Source of the DNA: Antarctobacter albus
GTDB lineage: Bacteria; Pseudomonadota; Alphaproteobacteria; Rhodobacterales; Rhodobacteraceae
Assembly: GCF_900101505.1 (NCBI RefSeq)
Contig: NZ_FMZI01000004.1
Span: 239,670 to 303,669, forward strand
Direction of reading: 5' to 3'
DNA length: 64,000 bases
Below the pieces are notes generated by a model. It was given only the letters and a program-made list of their open reading frames with translations, ran no database searches and was not told where the DNA came from. The translations under genes were made by a program, and so were the position numbers. Every line of letters begins with the position of its first letter. Positions within the stretch are counted from its first letter, which is position 1. This document shows, one piece after another, positions 34,833 through 44,626 of the stretch.

Positions 34833-35543
34833 TCAGCGCAAGAGCAGCGGTTTCGCCAGCCAGTCGCGCAGCGCCTGCGTGACCTCTTCGGGCTGTTCCA
34901 GGGTCGGCATGTGGGCCGCCTCCTCGATCACGCGCAGCTCGGCCTTGGGGATCATCTCGGCCATGAAGGTGTGGCGCTTGATCGGGCAGATCGAATCCTC
35001 TGCCCCGCAGAGAACCAGCGTCGGCACGTTGATACGCCGCAACGTGCCCTGCTGATCGCGCCGACGCTGCATTGCGCGGGACTGGCGGGCGAAGACCTCC
35101 ACCCCAAGGCCCAGTGCCATGTCCATGACCAGTGCGCCGATCTCGGCACTGTGGGGGCCATGTGCCAGGTATTGCGGGAGAAGGTCACTCGAAACGACCT
35201 CTCGCAGCTTGCCGGATCGCGCCCTGATGATCTGCGGATCGCGCAGCGCCGCCATCTGGGGAGGCTCGGGCAGCGGGCTGGTGTCCATCAGCGCAAGCCG
35301 TGTCACCCGGTCGGGGGCGCGGCGGTAAAGCTCCATCGCCACCATGCCGCCCATGCTGAGCCCGGCCAGGGCAAAGCGCATCGGCGCCACGTCCAGCACG
35401 GACGAGGCGATCTCCTCGATCCTCTCGCCCTGCGTGATCGGCACCGTCATCACCGCGTGATCGCGGGACAGATCCGTGATCTGCGGCCCGAAAAGCCGCG
35501 CGTCGCACATCATCCCGGGCAGAAAGACCACCGGCTCCGTCAT
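34833..35543 (-). CDS. alpha/beta-fold hydrolase
   Basis: 236 residues. VVFLPGMMCDARLF for the oxyanion loop, nucleophile elbow ALAGLSMGGMVAMEL (GLSMG), LVLCGAEDSICP with the acid, and EAAHMPTLEQPEEV with the histidine. Resembles the MhpC/BioH group but nothing indicates substrate. Starts just beyond rnpB, same strand. Confidence 0.88.
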   Translation of the reverse strand: MTEPVVFLPGMMCDARLFGPQITDLSRDHAVMTVPITQGERIEEIASSVLDVAPMRFALAGLSMGGMVAMELYRRAPDRVTRLALMDTSPLPEPPQMAALRDPQIIRARSGKLREVVSSDLLPQYLAHGPHSAEIGALVMDMALGLGVEVFARQSRAMQRRRDQQGTLRRINVPTLVLCGAEDSICPIKRHTFMAEMIPKAELRVIEEAAHMPTLEQPEEVTQALRDWLAKPLLLR

Positions 35544-35616
35544 GATCCTGCGGTGCCTGAACTGTGCTGCATGTCCTGCATCTGTATGGTTTCACCCCTG
35601 CCCGTGCGGCGGCACC

Positions 35617-36214
35617 CTAGGCCCCGCCCGGGCGCCGTGCAAGCAACAGCGAATGCCCGTTGCAGGCCGGGTCCTCGGGCACGAAATCCTCGACCGGAGC
35701 GCCTGCCTCTGCCAGAACCTCCGCGTAGTCCTCCGGAGACAGCGAGGCATGGTAGACAGGTTCCCCCCCGACTTTGCCCCAGGCCTCTCCGGCCTCCGGC
35801 CCGACCGTCAGCAACAGCCGCCCGCCCGGCGCCAGGTGCGCCACGATACGCGGCAAGGCGGCGCGCTGCTCCGCCTCCGTCAGGTGAAAGAAACTGCCCC
35901 AGCCGATGATCGCGTCGAAGGTCCGGCCCAGGTCCAGCGTGCGCATGTCCGCCAGCAAGGCCCGCGCACCGGGGACGTTTTGCGAAAACAGCGCCAGCAT
36001 GGCCGATGAGAAATCGACACCCGTCACGGCAAACCCCTGCCCCGCCAGGAAGACCCCGATCGGCCTGCCTGCCCCGCAGCCCAGGTCCAGAACGGCCCCA
36101 CCCGCAGGCACGTCCGCCAGCGCGCGGTCCAGCCAGGCGCGTTCGAACAGAGTCTGTCCACGCTCGGCATCATAGCGCGCCGCCTGCCGTTCGTAGGTCC
36201 TCGCGCAGGCTCAC
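35617..36214 (-). CDS. class I SAM-dependent methyltransferase, 5' end apparently frameshifted
   Basis: The SAM-binding core is clear: VLDLGCGAGRPIGVFLAGQGFAVTGVDFS (motif I), ARALLADMRTLDLGRTFDAIIGWGSFFHLTEAEQ (motifs II-III) and APGGRLLLTV. Homologues carry an N-terminal helix, and matching residues (YERQAARYDAERGQ, then LFERAWLDRAL) are encoded upstream in the same frame, but that frame has no start codon after the TGA of the preceding gene (36211-36213). A GTG overlapping that TGA (36212-36214), as in typical coupled genes, is one frame off and would give VSLREDL before the shift. So either a single-base indel lies around 36195-36205, or translation starts late at the GTG at 36111, giving 164 residues. 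Substrate unknown. Confidence 0.75.
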
Positions 36215-37173
36215 CCGGTCTGGGCCACGATCTGCGTCCAGACCGCCGCCTCGTCGTACAAGGTCCACTCCCGGCGCAGCCCGCCGGGGCCGAATTCCGC
36301 GTGGCTCATGCCCATGACATAGATGTCCGCGCCTGTTGGTGCCCCGAAGGCCCCCCAGCCTTCGTGCCGGCCCTTGAGCGACCAGCGCAGCGCGGCGCGC
36401 GGCGGCATCAGCGGTTCTTCCATGCCGATCCGGTGATGGACTTCGAACCGGGCCGAGGGCAGCGCCGCCCGGAGCCCCAGCCAGAAGCGATCCGCCGCCT
36501 CCGGCCCATGCGCCTCGACCCCGCAGGGATAATGCAGGTGGCAGGCCCGGTCGTACTGGTCGGGGATGATCGAGAGGTCGCCCTCCATCACCCGGATCAA
36601 CACGTTGGCAAAGCCCTCTCCCCACTGGTCGGCATTGCCCTGGCCGGTATAGGGGCCGGTGACGTCGACGCGGGGCGTGAAGGGCTGCGTATCGGGGTCC
36701 AGATGCGGCAGCCGTGCCCGCGCCCATTCCTCTGCCGTGCGGTCCAGCTGGCGCAGCAGCGCGCCGCTGTCGATCACCCGCCAGACATCGCTGATCTGGT
36801 CACGCTTGGCATAGCTGTCCACGATTTCGCGGTACTTCAGAGTGCGCCCCGTCGCGGGGCCAAGGGGGCCGTCCCCGCTATGGGTTGCGAGGGTCAGGAT
36901 GCGTTGAGACCCCAGCATGCCCACCCGGTCATGCCCCGACCAGATCACGTCCTCGCCCAGCAGGCGCCGGTCCGGCAGGCTGACCAGCGTGGCCATCGCG
37001 TCCTCGGCCACGGCACGGGCGCCGAACTGCACGCCTTCGGCGCCGCGCAGGATCACGTCGGGATGATAATAGGCCTGCGCGCGGGCGGTCAGGCCCCGCC
37101 CCTCCCAGATCTCGCGGGTCGCGGTCAGCAGGAAATCCGCGAAATCGCGGTTTTGTGGATCAAGGCCATGCAT
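36211..37173 (-). CDS. NTF2/SnoaL-like protein with two domains
   Basis: 320 residues. Two SnoaL-like (ester-cyclase) cone-fold domains: about 10-150 (TREIWEGRGLTARAQAYYHPDVILRG) and 175-315 (GQGNADQWGEGFANVLIRVMEGD, then EWTLYDEAAVWTQI). Such proteins hydrate, isomerise or bind small molecules, but single families vary widely. It is followed on the same strand by a methyltransferase whose presumed start overlaps its stop. Confidence 0.7.
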   Translation of the reverse strand: MHGLDPQNRDFADFLLTATREIWEGRGLTARAQAYYHPDVILRGAEGVQFGARAVAEDAMATLVSLPDRRLLGEDVIWSGHDRVGMLGSQRILTLATHSGDGPLGPATGRTLKYREIVDSYAKRDQISDVWRVIDSGALLRQLDRTAEEWARARLPHLDPDTQPFTPRVDVTGPYTGQGNADQWGEGFANVLIRVMEGDLSIIPDQYDRACHLHYPCGVEAHGPEAADRFWLGLRAALPSARFEVHHRIGMEEPLMPPRAALRWSLKGRHEGWGAFGAPTGADIYVMGMSHAEFGPGGLRREWTLYDEAAVWTQIVAQTG

Positions 37174-37293
37174 CAGCTGCGGTCCCCAGGGCGGGACATC
37201 TGAACGGATCTCTGCGGCGCGGGCGCCATCGCATCTCTCTTTGGTTGTGTTTTCCGCACGCTAGCCCCGGTCCACGGTCCTGTCCAGCACGGC

Positions 37294-37923
37294 TCACCCC
37301 GGAAAGGCAATGCCGCGGAACGGCGGGAAATCCCGGTAGCGCGCTGTCCGAACATCAGGCGGTTCGACGGGTGATGCCCCGGGTTTCAGCAGGCAGCCCC
37401 TGGGCGCGATGTAACTGTCGATCCGGCGCAAGGGCCTTGGCCGCCAGGCGATGTTGAAGGCGCAAAGTTTGGGAAAGAACCAGATTTCCGAGTAGTCGAG
37501 GTGGTCGTGCAGCCACCAGGCCAGGTCGCGCCAGTCGCGGCCCTGCGCATGGCGGTCCGCAAACCACGGGATCACGATCGAGGCGCCGGCGACGGGCCGG
37601 TCGGGCAGATCCCAGATATGGCATTCCAGCGGATAGTCGTTGCGCGCGCAGTTCAGCCGGTGCGCGTTGCCAAAGGCATTCAACCGGGCCGAGCGATAGC
37701 CCGACCGGACAAAGACCCGGCCAAAGGTTTCCTCCAGCGGGTCCAGCAGGGTCGCGGCAAAGGTCCGCCCACGTTCCAGCGCCAGGTCGGGATTGTCCGG
37801 GATGTTGCTGATCTCGTGAAAGTTGCCGATTTCCGAACAAAGGAACTCGCGCATCCAGAAATGCCGTGACAGGCGTTCGCGCCCCAGGGTTTCCAGGGAC
37901 CACATGGAGCGCGGGCGCCTCAT
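37294..37923 (-). CDS. peptidase M15-like (VanY/D,D-carboxypeptidase fold) protein
   Basis: 209 residues. LSRHFWMREFLCSEIG, ISNIPDNPDLALERGRTFAATLLDPLEETFG and FVRSGYRSARLNAFG match the M15A layout, including the SGYRS motif. The zinc ligands of active M15 enzymes (S/HxHxxGxAxD) are altered to a degenerate region (CARNDYPLECHIWDLPD), so catalysis is doubtful. A start at residue 7 is possible. It begins 12 bases beyond the stop of the VOC gene upstream. Confidence 0.6.
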   Translation of the reverse strand: MRRPRSMWSLETLGRERLSRHFWMREFLCSEIGNFHEISNIPDNPDLALERGRTFAATLLDPLEETFGRVFVRSGYRSARLNAFGNAHRLNCARNDYPLECHIWDLPDRPVAGASIVIPWFADRHAQGRDWRDLAWWLHDHLDYSEIWFFPKLCAFNIAWRPRPLRRIDSYIAPRGCLLKPGASPVEPPDVRTARYRDFPPFRGIAFPG

Positions 37924-37935
37924 CGCGCTGCCCGG

Positions 37936-38370
37936 TCAACCATCGCCGTAGCCTTCCCAGCGGAACTCCCCGTTCGGCCCCAGCCTGGAAAACGGGTTGT
38001 GCGCCACCTCCCAGACGTGGCCATCGGGGTCGGCGAAATAGCCGATGTGCCCCCCCCAAAAGACGTCATGCGCCTGTTTCAGGATCGTGGCGCCCGCTGC
38101 TTCGGCCGCCGCCTGCACCTTGGCCACCTCTGCCTTGTCACGGACATTGCAGGCCAGGGTCGCCGCCCCGGTGCCCAGGTCCTCCGGCGCGCGCCCCATG
38201 TCGCGGGCCAGGTCTTCCAGCGGATAAAGGCCCAGCGCCTGCCCGATCAGGTCAAAGACCACGATCCCCTCGGGCGTCTCGACCCGTTTCCAACCCAGCG
38301 CCTCGTAAAAGGCGCTGGCGCGCGCCATGTCCCGGCATCCCAGCGTGATAAGACTGACCCTCTGGTCCAT
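37936..38370 (-). CDS. VOC-family protein
   Basis: 144 residues. SLITLGCRDMARASAFYEALGWKRVETPEGIVVFDL opens the first module, and HDVFWGGHIGYFADPDGHVWEVAHNPF closes the second with the usual glutamate ligand. An SD sequence AAGGAG precedes the ATG pair. The closest known relatives are glyoxalase-like proteins of unknown substrate. Confidence 0.85.
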   Translation of the reverse strand: MDQRVSLITLGCRDMARASAFYEALGWKRVETPEGIVVFDLIGQALGLYPLEDLARDMGRAPEDLGTGAATLACNVRDKAEVAKVQAAAEAAGATILKQAHDVFWGGHIGYFADPDGHVWEVAHNPFSRLGPNGEFRWEGYGDG

Positions 38371-38395
38371 CATTCTCTCCTTGTTCGGCGTCATG

Positions 38396-39361
38396 CTATA
38401 GCCTGCGCGCCCAGTCGAGCATGGCCCCGGCCACCGGCTCTGACATGCGCGGCGACAGGACATCCCCGGCCACGAGGTGACGCGACGGATCATCCTGCGG
38501 CCCAAGGTCCAGTTCGTGCAGATCGGCCCGCGCGCCCCAGCGCGCGGCGACTTGGCGAGTTACACCGTGATCGACGATCCGGTCGCCGGGGTCGAAGACA
38601 AAAAGGGCGGGCACGGACAGGTCCTGGTGCCGTCGCCGATGCACCTCGCGCACCGCGGCCCCCATCGGCAGAACGGCCAGACTGGGATAGCGCGAGGTCC
38701 AGTATTGCCCGTGCATCTCTCCGCGCGGCTCAAAGCCGATCTCGCGCCCGGCCAGCAAGGGCACCCACCAGCGCGCGCCCGGCCATGTGATCAGCGCGCT
38801 CTTGGGATCGGCCAGTTTGTAGTTGGGAGAGACGAGGATCACACCCGTGACCTTCGCGCCCATCGACTCGTGCAGGGCCAAGGTGGCAAGCGTGGCGCCG
38901 GTGGAACAGCCCATCAGCAACACGCGGCGCCCGATACGATGCCCGATGGCCAGCGCCTCGGCCATGTCCTCCATCCAGCCCTCGACCGTGGCCTCTGCCA
39001 TCGCGGGGCCGTCGCGGCCGTGGCCCTTGAGCCGGGTGAAGACAAGGTTTGCCCCCAGCCCCTGCGCGACCATGTCCGGCACCGGCCGGATCTCCTGCGG
39101 GGCGGCGGAAAACCCGTGCACATAGACCAGTGCCCAATCCGTCTGCACCTCGGGCGCGCCAGCCCAGATCACCTGTTTCTGCGCGCCGGGGCGCAGGTTG
39201 GGCACCTTGGCCTCGCTCTCCGCCAGCCAGTCATCGATGCCGCCGTCCAGCTGCTTCGCGTCAAATCGGACGTCCGTCACCACGGGTTCGCGGGTGGCAA
39301 AGGCGCCATAGGCGCCACCCGCCGCGGCCAGCGCACCCAGCCCCCAGAGCAGCGCACTCAC
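38396..39361 (-). CDS. alpha/beta hydrolase with N-terminal membrane anchor
   Basis: 321 residues. GTG start at 39361 overlaps the stop of the preceding hydrolase (GTGA), so the two are translationally coupled. N-terminal segment ALLWGLGALAAAGGAYGAF is a likely membrane anchor. Nucleophile elbow in VLLMGCSTGATLATLAL (GCSTG), acid in LFVFDPGDRIVD, histidine in PSRHLVAGD. Lysophospholipase/carboxylesterase-like. Confidence 0.85.
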   Translation of the reverse strand: MSALLWGLGALAAAGGAYGAFATREPVVTDVRFDAKQLDGGIDDWLAESEAKVPNLRPGAQKQVIWAGAPEVQTDWALVYVHGFSAAPQEIRPVPDMVAQGLGANLVFTRLKGHGRDGPAMAEATVEGWMEDMAEALAIGHRIGRRVLLMGCSTGATLATLALHESMGAKVTGVILVSPNYKLADPKSALITWPGARWWVPLLAGREIGFEPRGEMHGQYWTSRYPSLAVLPMGAAVREVHRRRHQDLSVPALFVFDPGDRIVDHGVTRQVAARWGARADLHELDLGPQDDPSRHLVAGDVLSPRMSEPVAGAMLDWARRL

Positions 39362-40098
39362 CCCAGGACCTCGCGGATGGCCCGTTCGATCTGGGTCAGG
39401 CAGGCCGGCGTAGAAAAGCGGTGATCGGCGCCCTTGACCAGCGTCAGACGCACGTCCGGCCCCTCGATATGGTCCAGCAGACGCAGCGCGGTTTCGCGGC
39501 TGACCGCCTCGTCCAGAGTGCCCTGCAACAGACGCACCGGCCAGTCCATCGGCAGCGGAGAGCGCAGGACCAGGTTTCGCCGCCCGTCCTCGATCAGCTT
39601 GCGGGTCACGACATAGGGGTCCTCGTAGGCGGAGGGCATCAGGATCTTGCCTTCTTGCATGACCTGGCGCCGCGCCTGTTCGGAAAACCCGGCCCAAAAG
39701 CCGTCCTCGGTGAAATCCGGAGCGGCGGCAATGCCGACGAACCCGGTGATCTGCGGCAGGCGCCTGGACAGGATCGACGCGATCCAGCCGCCCATCGAAG
39801 AGCCGACCAGCACCACCGGCCCCTCAACCGCATGGGTGATGACCGCCTCGGCATCCGCGGCCCAGTCGCCGATACACCCCTCTTCAAAGACCCCGCCGGA
39901 TTGACCGTGCCCGGCATAATCCAAACGCAGGAAGGCCCGCCCCTCCGACTTGGCCCAGCCTTCGAGATGCACCGCCTTGGTGCCTTCCATGTCCGAGCGA
40001 TAGCCGGACAGGAAGACCACGCAGGGTCCCCGGCCCGAGGTCTTTGCATAGACCAGCCTGTCGCCGCGCGGACCTTCGACATGGGATACGACCGTCAT
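39358..40098 (-). CDS. alpha/beta-fold hydrolase
   Basis: 246 residues. CVVFLSGYRSDMEG for the oxyanion loop, VVLVGSSMGGWIASIL (GSSMG) for the nucleophile, MDWPVRLLQGTLDEAV with the acid, and KGADHRFSTPACL with the histidine. Resembles small acyl-protein or palmitoyl thioesterase-like hydrolases. Its stop overlaps the start of the next hydrolase. Confidence 0.88.
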   Translation of the reverse strand: MTVVSHVEGPRGDRLVYAKTSGRGPCVVFLSGYRSDMEGTKAVHLEGWAKSEGRAFLRLDYAGHGQSGGVFEEGCIGDWAADAEAVITHAVEGPVVLVGSSMGGWIASILSRRLPQITGFVGIAAAPDFTEDGFWAGFSEQARRQVMQEGKILMPSAYEDPYVVTRKLIEDGRRNLVLRSPLPMDWPVRLLQGTLDEAVSRETALRLLDHIEGPDVRLTLVKGADHRFSTPACLTQIERAIREVLG

Positions 40099-40195
40099 TC
40101 AGCCCCCTTTCTCTTCGCCCCGAACCATAGCGTCAGCGTTTCGGGATCGAAAACGGCTTTCCGGTTTCCTTTGGGGCAAGGCGGCCCCCCTGCCC

Positions 40196-40867
40196 TCAGG
40201 CGTCGACGCTTTGCGCCAGGACGCGGCTGATGACCGTCAGGTTTTCGCCGCTCTGGTCCTTCCAGGTGTTGAAGGCCGCCTGCACCGCCTGCATCGCCTT
40301 TTTCGACGTGGGCGCCTTGTCCACCACACCCTCTGCCACCAGCCGGGCGACGACCGACGGCGACAGGATAAAGCTTTCCTTGCCAAGGAACCGCAGCGTA
40401 TAGGCGCCGGTGGCCCCGCCCAGCCGGGCGCCGTTCGTTTTCATCCAGTCCAGCAGCCCGGCGAAATCCTCGGCCGGCCAGTCGCCCACCTTGCGCCCGA
40501 ACGACCCCGCCTCGGCGGACACCTCCTGAATGAATACGGCATTCTGCTGGATCGCCTGCACCTTGGGCGGGCTGCGCACGATACGCGGATCGGCCAGCAA
40601 TTCATCGAACCAGTCCTCGGACATCATCGCGGCGCGGCCCACGTCGAAACCGTGGAACGCCTCCTCGATGCCAGGCCATTTGTTTTCCACGACCTGCCAG
40701 CTGATCCCGGCCTGAAAGATGCCACGCGCCATCTGGGCAAGCCAGCGGTCATCGGGAATGGCCGCCAGCGCATCCGCATCCAGAACCGGCGGGATGTCGG
40801 CCAGAACAGCCGCGCGCCCGCCCTTGCGATCCGCCGCGAAATCGAGAATCTCTTCGTATGTCCGCAT
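40196..40867 (-). CDS. DNA-3-methyladenine glycosylase I family protein (Tag-like)
   Basis: 223 residues. The helix-hairpin-helix glycosylase region matches Tag: ARGIFQAGISWQVVENKWPGIEEAFHGFDVGRAAMMSEDWFDELLADPRIVRSPPKVQAIQQNA. The N-terminus differs from E. coli Tag: the CxW start, the YHDNEWG segment and the Cys/His zinc ligands are not seen, so it is a divergent branch whose activity on 3-methyladenine is uncertain. Confidence 0.75.
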   Translation of the reverse strand: MRTYEEILDFAADRKGGRAAVLADIPPVLDADALAAIPDDRWLAQMARGIFQAGISWQVVENKWPGIEEAFHGFDVGRAAMMSEDWFDELLADPRIVRSPPKVQAIQQNAVFIQEVSAEAGSFGRKVGDWPAEDFAGLLDWMKTNGARLGGATGAYTLRFLGKESFILSPSVVARLVAEGVVDKAPTSKKAMQAVQAAFNTWKDQSGENLTVISRVLAQSVDA

Positions 40868-40924
40868 GACGCCCCTCCCCCTGCTGGGGTCAGACTGCGC
40901 CGCGCGGCAAGGACAGGCAAGCGC

Positions 40925-42166
40925 CTATCGCTCGACCTCGTCGAGGCCCAGCGACAGCGCGGCCCCCAGCAGGCTGAGCAGCGCGAACCCCGCCAGCGCC
41001 ACCTGCGGCCCGAGCGCCGCCAGCGCACCGCCCAGCACGCCCACCACCAGAAGCAACAGGCCGATGGAGGTGTTCGCCAGCGCGGCATAGGTCGAGCGCT
41101 GTTCCCCCGGCGCGAAATCGACCAGGTAGACGGACCGCCCCTGACGCACCCCGTGATAGGCCAGCATCAGGCCGAACAGCAGCGCAGGGATGACCCAGGG
41201 CGCGCCCGCCCAGCCGGCAAGGTCGGCCAGCACCGCCAGTGCCATGAACAACGCCGCCAGCACGCCCGAGGCCGCCAGCACCAGCCGCGACGACCGATCC
41301 GCCAAACGCCCCCAGACATAGGACGACAGGAAAGAGGCCGCAGACGAGGCCAGAACCAGCGCCCCCAACGCCTGCAGGGCGCTTTGCCCTCCGCCCAGCA
41401 GGACGAAATAGGGCGGCGCCAGCGCGGTCACGGTCAGCGCGCCACGGGCGGCCACGAAGCGGCGCAGCCGCGCGTCCTCACGCAGCGGCGACAGGTTCAG
41501 CCCCGCGCCCTTTTCCGGCTCCGAGGCGTTTTCCTCCAGTGTCGAGAACAGGAGCGCGCCCAGCAGCCAGAGCGCCGAGGCCATGCCGATCGCCGCCATC
41601 ACCGGCCAAAGCGCCTGCCCCGGCCCCACCATCAGGATCAGCGCGAACCCAAGCACCGCCAGCGCCGAGACCGACCCTGCAATCCCCGTCACCGCACCAC
41701 GCCGGGTCTTGCCCACCGTCTTGCCCAGGATGTCCTTGAAGCTGACGGAACACAGCGATCGGCTGACCGCCAGACCGCCCAATGCCAGCGCCATCGCAAC
41801 ACCCGCCACCCAGCCGGACAGCAACACCGCCGCCAACACGATCAGCGCGGCACAGATCCCTTGTCCTGCCGACCCGGCAACCCAGGCCCATTTCCGGTGC
41901 CGCATCGCCTGCACCCGCCCCGCCAGCACGATCTGCGGCAAGAGCGCACCCGCCTCGCGGATCGGTACGAACAATCCGACGATACCGGCAGGCACACCAA
42001 GGGCGCCACCCAGCCAGCTGAGCACCAGCTTGGGGTCGATCAACCCGTCGGCGATCTTGGTCATGATCAGGCTGGTGGCGTGCCGCAGCCCGTTACGGGC
42101 CTCGCGCGCCTTGACCTCTTCGGCCCCCGTCAATCCTTCGTAGACTTCTGTGGTGCTATTGCTCAT
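40925..42166 (-). CDS. major facilitator superfamily transporter
   Basis: 413 residues, about 12 membrane helices in two halves joined by a charged loop ([13 protein letters not shown], then [12 protein letters not shown]). Visible MFS elements are [26 protein letters not shown] after helix 2 and [21 protein letters not shown] in the second half. Substrate unknown. Divergent from thrS. Confidence 0.85.
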   Translation of the reverse strand: MSNSTTEVYEGLTGAEEVKAREARNGLRHATSLIMTKIADGLIDPKLVLSWLGGALGVPAGIVGLFVPIREAGALLPQIVLAGRVQAMRHRKWAWVAGSAGQGICAALIVLAAVLLSGWVAGVAMALALGGLAVSRSLCSVSFKDILGKTVGKTRRGAVTGIAGSVSALAVLGFALILMVGPGQALWPVMAAIGMASALWLLGALLFSTLEENASEPEKGAGLNLSPLREDARLRRFVAARGALTVTALAPPYFVLLGGGQSALQALGALVLASSAASFLSSYVWGRLADRSSRLVLAASGVLAALFMALAVLADLAGWAGAPWVIPALLFGLMLAYHGVRQGRSVYLVDFAPGEQRSTYAALANTSIGLLLLVVGVLGGALAALGPQVALAGFALLSLLGAALSLGLDEVER

Positions 42167-42278
42167 CCCGCCCTCTTCCCGCTTGACTTCACTGACCCCG
42201 GGGGCCATTGCCCTTGGCATAACGCATACCCGCAACCGGGCGTTCCGTGGGCGCCAAACCGACGAGGAGACTAGGCCG

Positions 42279-44228
42279 ATGAGCCAGATTTCCCTGACAT
42301 TTCCCGACGGCTCGAAACGTGACTTCGACAAGGGCGTGACCCCTGCCGAGGTGGCGGCGAGCATTTCCAAATCGCTTGGCAAGAAAGCGATCTCCGCCAC
42401 CCTGGGCGAGGCCCACTGGGACCTGCAATGGCCCATCGAGGAAGATGCGCGCATCGCGATCAACACGATGGCCGATGACGCGCCCGCGCTGGAACTGATC
42501 CGGCACGACCTCGCGCATATCATGGCCCGCGCCGTGCAGGAGATCTGGCCCGACGTGAAGGTCACCATCGGCCCGGTGATCGAGAACGGCTGGTACTATG
42601 ACTTCGACCGGGCAGAGCCCTTCACGCCCGAGGATCTGGGCGCGATCGAAAAGAAGATGAAAGAGATCATCAACCGCCGCGATCCGGTGACCACCGAGGT
42701 CTGGGACCGCGAGCGGGCGGTGAAATACTACGAGGCCAACAACGAGCCCTACAAGGTCGAGCTGATCGAGGCCATTCCCGGCAACGATCCGATCCGCATG
42801 TACTGGCACGGCCACTGGCAGGATCTCTGCCGTGGCCCGCACCTGCAGCACACCGGCCAGGTCCCCGGCGACAGCTTCAAGCTGATGAGCGTGGCGGGCG
42901 CCTACTGGCGTGGCGACAGCGACCGGCAGATGCTGCAACGCATCTACGGCGTCGCCTTCAAGAACCGCGACGACCTGAAAAAGCACCTGCACATGCTGGA
43001 AGAGGCCGCCAAGCGCGACCACCGCAAGCTGGGCCGCGAGATGGACCTGTTCCACATGCAGGAAGAGGCGCCGGGCCAGATCTTCTGGCATCCGAACGGC
43101 TGGAAGATCTACACCACGCTGCAGGATTACATGCGCCGTCAGCAGACGCGCGGCGGCTATGTCGAGGTGAACACGCCGCAGGTCGTCGACCGCAAGCTTT
43201 GGGAACGCTCGGGCCACTGGGAAAAGTACCAGGAAAACATGTTCATCGTCGAAGTGGACGAGGAACATGCCCGTGAAAAGGCGATCAACGCGCTCAAGCC
43301 GATGAATTGCCCCTGCCACGTCGAGATCTTCAAGCAGGGCCTGAAGTCGTACCGCGACCTGCCCCTGCGCATGGCCGAATTCGGCTCTTGTGCGCGCTAC
43401 GAACCCTCGGGCGCGCTGCACGGGATCATGCGGGTGCGCGGCTTTACCCAGGACGACGCGCATATCTTTGCCACCGAGGACCAGATCGCGGCAGAAACCG
43501 AGCGTTTCATCGGGTTCCTGGCCGGGATCTATCGCGACCTCGGCTTCCCCTCGTACAAGATCAAGTTCTCGGACCGGCCCGATACCCGCGCCGGATCGGA
43601 CGAGATCTGGGACAAGGCCGAAGAGGCGCTCTTGACCGCAACACGCAAGGTGACGAACGACATCGAGCTGAACCCGGGCGAAGGCGCCTTTTACGGGCCC
43701 AAGCTGGAATTCGTTCTGACCGACGCGATCGGACGTGACTGGCAGTGCGGCACCTTCCAGGTGGATTTCGTCCTGCCCGAACGTTTGGACGCGCATTACA
43801 TCGGCGCCGATGGCAACAAGCACCGCCCCGTGATGCTGCACCGCGCGACGCTGGGGTCCTTCGAGCGTTTCATCGGCATCCTGATCGAGGAACATGCCGG
43901 CAAGCTGCCCTTCTGGCTGGCCCCGCGCCAGGTGGTCGTGGCCTCGATCACCTCGGAGGCGGATGACTACGTGGCCTATGTGGTCGAGACGCTGACCAGG
44001 GCCGGTGTCCGGGCAGAAGCCGACATTCGCAACGAAAAGATCAACTACAAGGTCCGCGAGCATTCGGTCGGCAAGGTCCCGGTCATCCTGGCCGTCGGCC
44101 ACCGCGAGGTCGAGGAGCGCACCGTCACCGTGCGTCGCCTGGGTGAAAAGCAGACCCAGGTCGCCACGCTGGACGAGATCACCGCCGAGCTTGGCCGTGA
44201 CGCGACCCCGCCCGATCTGCGCGCCTGA
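42279..44228 (+). CDS. thrS: threonyl-tRNA synthetase
   Basis: 649 residues. TGS domain at 1-60, editing domain ([35 protein letters not shown]), class II catalytic core with zinc-ligand cysteine in [13 protein letters not shown], motif 2 [30 protein letters not shown], motif 3 [18 protein letters not shown], and the C-terminal anticodon-binding domain. Charges tRNA-Thr and clears mischarged serine. The ATG at 42279 lies 113 bases from the divergent MFS gene. Confidence 0.98.
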   Translation: MSQISLTFPDGSKRDFDKGVTPAEVAASISKSLGKKAISATLGEAHWDLQWPIEEDARIAINTMADDAPALELIRHDLAHIMARAVQEIWPDVKVTIGPVIENGWYYDFDRAEPFTPEDLGAIEKKMKEIINRRDPVTTEVWDRERAVKYYEANNEPYKVELIEAIPGNDPIRMYWHGHWQDLCRGPHLQHTGQVPGDSFKLMSVAGAYWRGDSDRQMLQRIYGVAFKNRDDLKKHLHMLEEAAKRDHRKLGREMDLFHMQEEAPGQIFWHPNGWKIYTTLQDYMRRQQTRGGYVEVNTPQVVDRKLWERSGHWEKYQENMFIVEVDEEHAREKAINALKPMNCPCHVEIFKQGLKSYRDLPLRMAEFGSCARYEPSGALHGIMRVRGFTQDDAHIFATEDQIAAETERFIGFLAGIYRDLGFPSYKIKFSDRPDTRAGSDEIWDKAEEALLTATRKVTNDIELNPGEGAFYGPKLEFVLTDAIGRDWQCGTFQVDFVLPERLDAHYIGADGNKHRPVMLHRATLGSFERFIGILIEEHAGKLPFWLAPRQVVVASITSEADDYVAYVVETLTRAGVRAEADIRNEKINYKVREHSVGKVPVILAVGHREVEERTVTVRRLGEKQTQVATLDEITAELGRDATPPDLRA

Positions 44229-44239
44229 CAGCCGCTCCG

Positions 44240-44267
44240 GTTGCAAGGATGACGTTGCAAGGATGAC
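44240..44267. repeat. 14-base tandem duplication after thrS
   Basis: GTTGCAAGGATGAC occurs twice head to tail between the thrS stop and its terminator. Probably a slippage duplication. Confidence 0.9.
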
Positions 44268-44270
44268 AAG

Positions 44271-44298
44271 GGCCGTCCCCTCGGGGGCGGCCTTTTTT
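44271..44298 (+). terminator. rho-independent terminator of thrS
   Basis: Stem GGCCGTCCC / GGGGCGGCC with one G-T pair and a short loop, followed by six Ts. Confidence 0.85.
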
Positions 44299-44626
44299 GA
44301 AATTCAAGCGACGGAAACCCCGACTTGACGCGTTACAGCCCTGACGAAACCCGTGAAGAGACCTGCCCGCCTGCCCGGGCGGGCCATGCGTCCTGTAACA
44401 TTCTGCCATGCAGCATGGGCATACGGGCAGCTATCGTTACAAATCCCCCCTTCCAGCGGCAGGAATCCCCCCTCTGACCTCTCGGGCACGACACGGGGGC
44501 TGACGGGCGCGTGATGCACAGGCCCGTGTATCGCGGCAATCCTTCCAGCGCGGCACCCTGCAGTCACCGACGGGCAAATCGGCCCGCGGCCAAGTTTCGC
44601 AACGTGCAAACACCGGAGGAACCCAC
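44299..44626. other. 328-base gene-free region upstream of the bufferin operon
   Basis: No coding frame with support. It carries three copies of the hexamer TGTAAC: plus strand at 44394-44399, and its complement GTTACA at 44332-44337 and 44436-44441. It also holds a perfect seven-base hairpin GCCCGCC/GGCGGGC (44365-44384, no T-run). TGTAAC-like -35 elements are used by several ECF sigma factors, so this is the likely control region of the operon, but I could not match a full -35/-10 pair. Confidence 0.45.

Noticed and set aside
42189-44246. 685-codon open frame on the minus strand
   Set aside because: Antisense to thrS.
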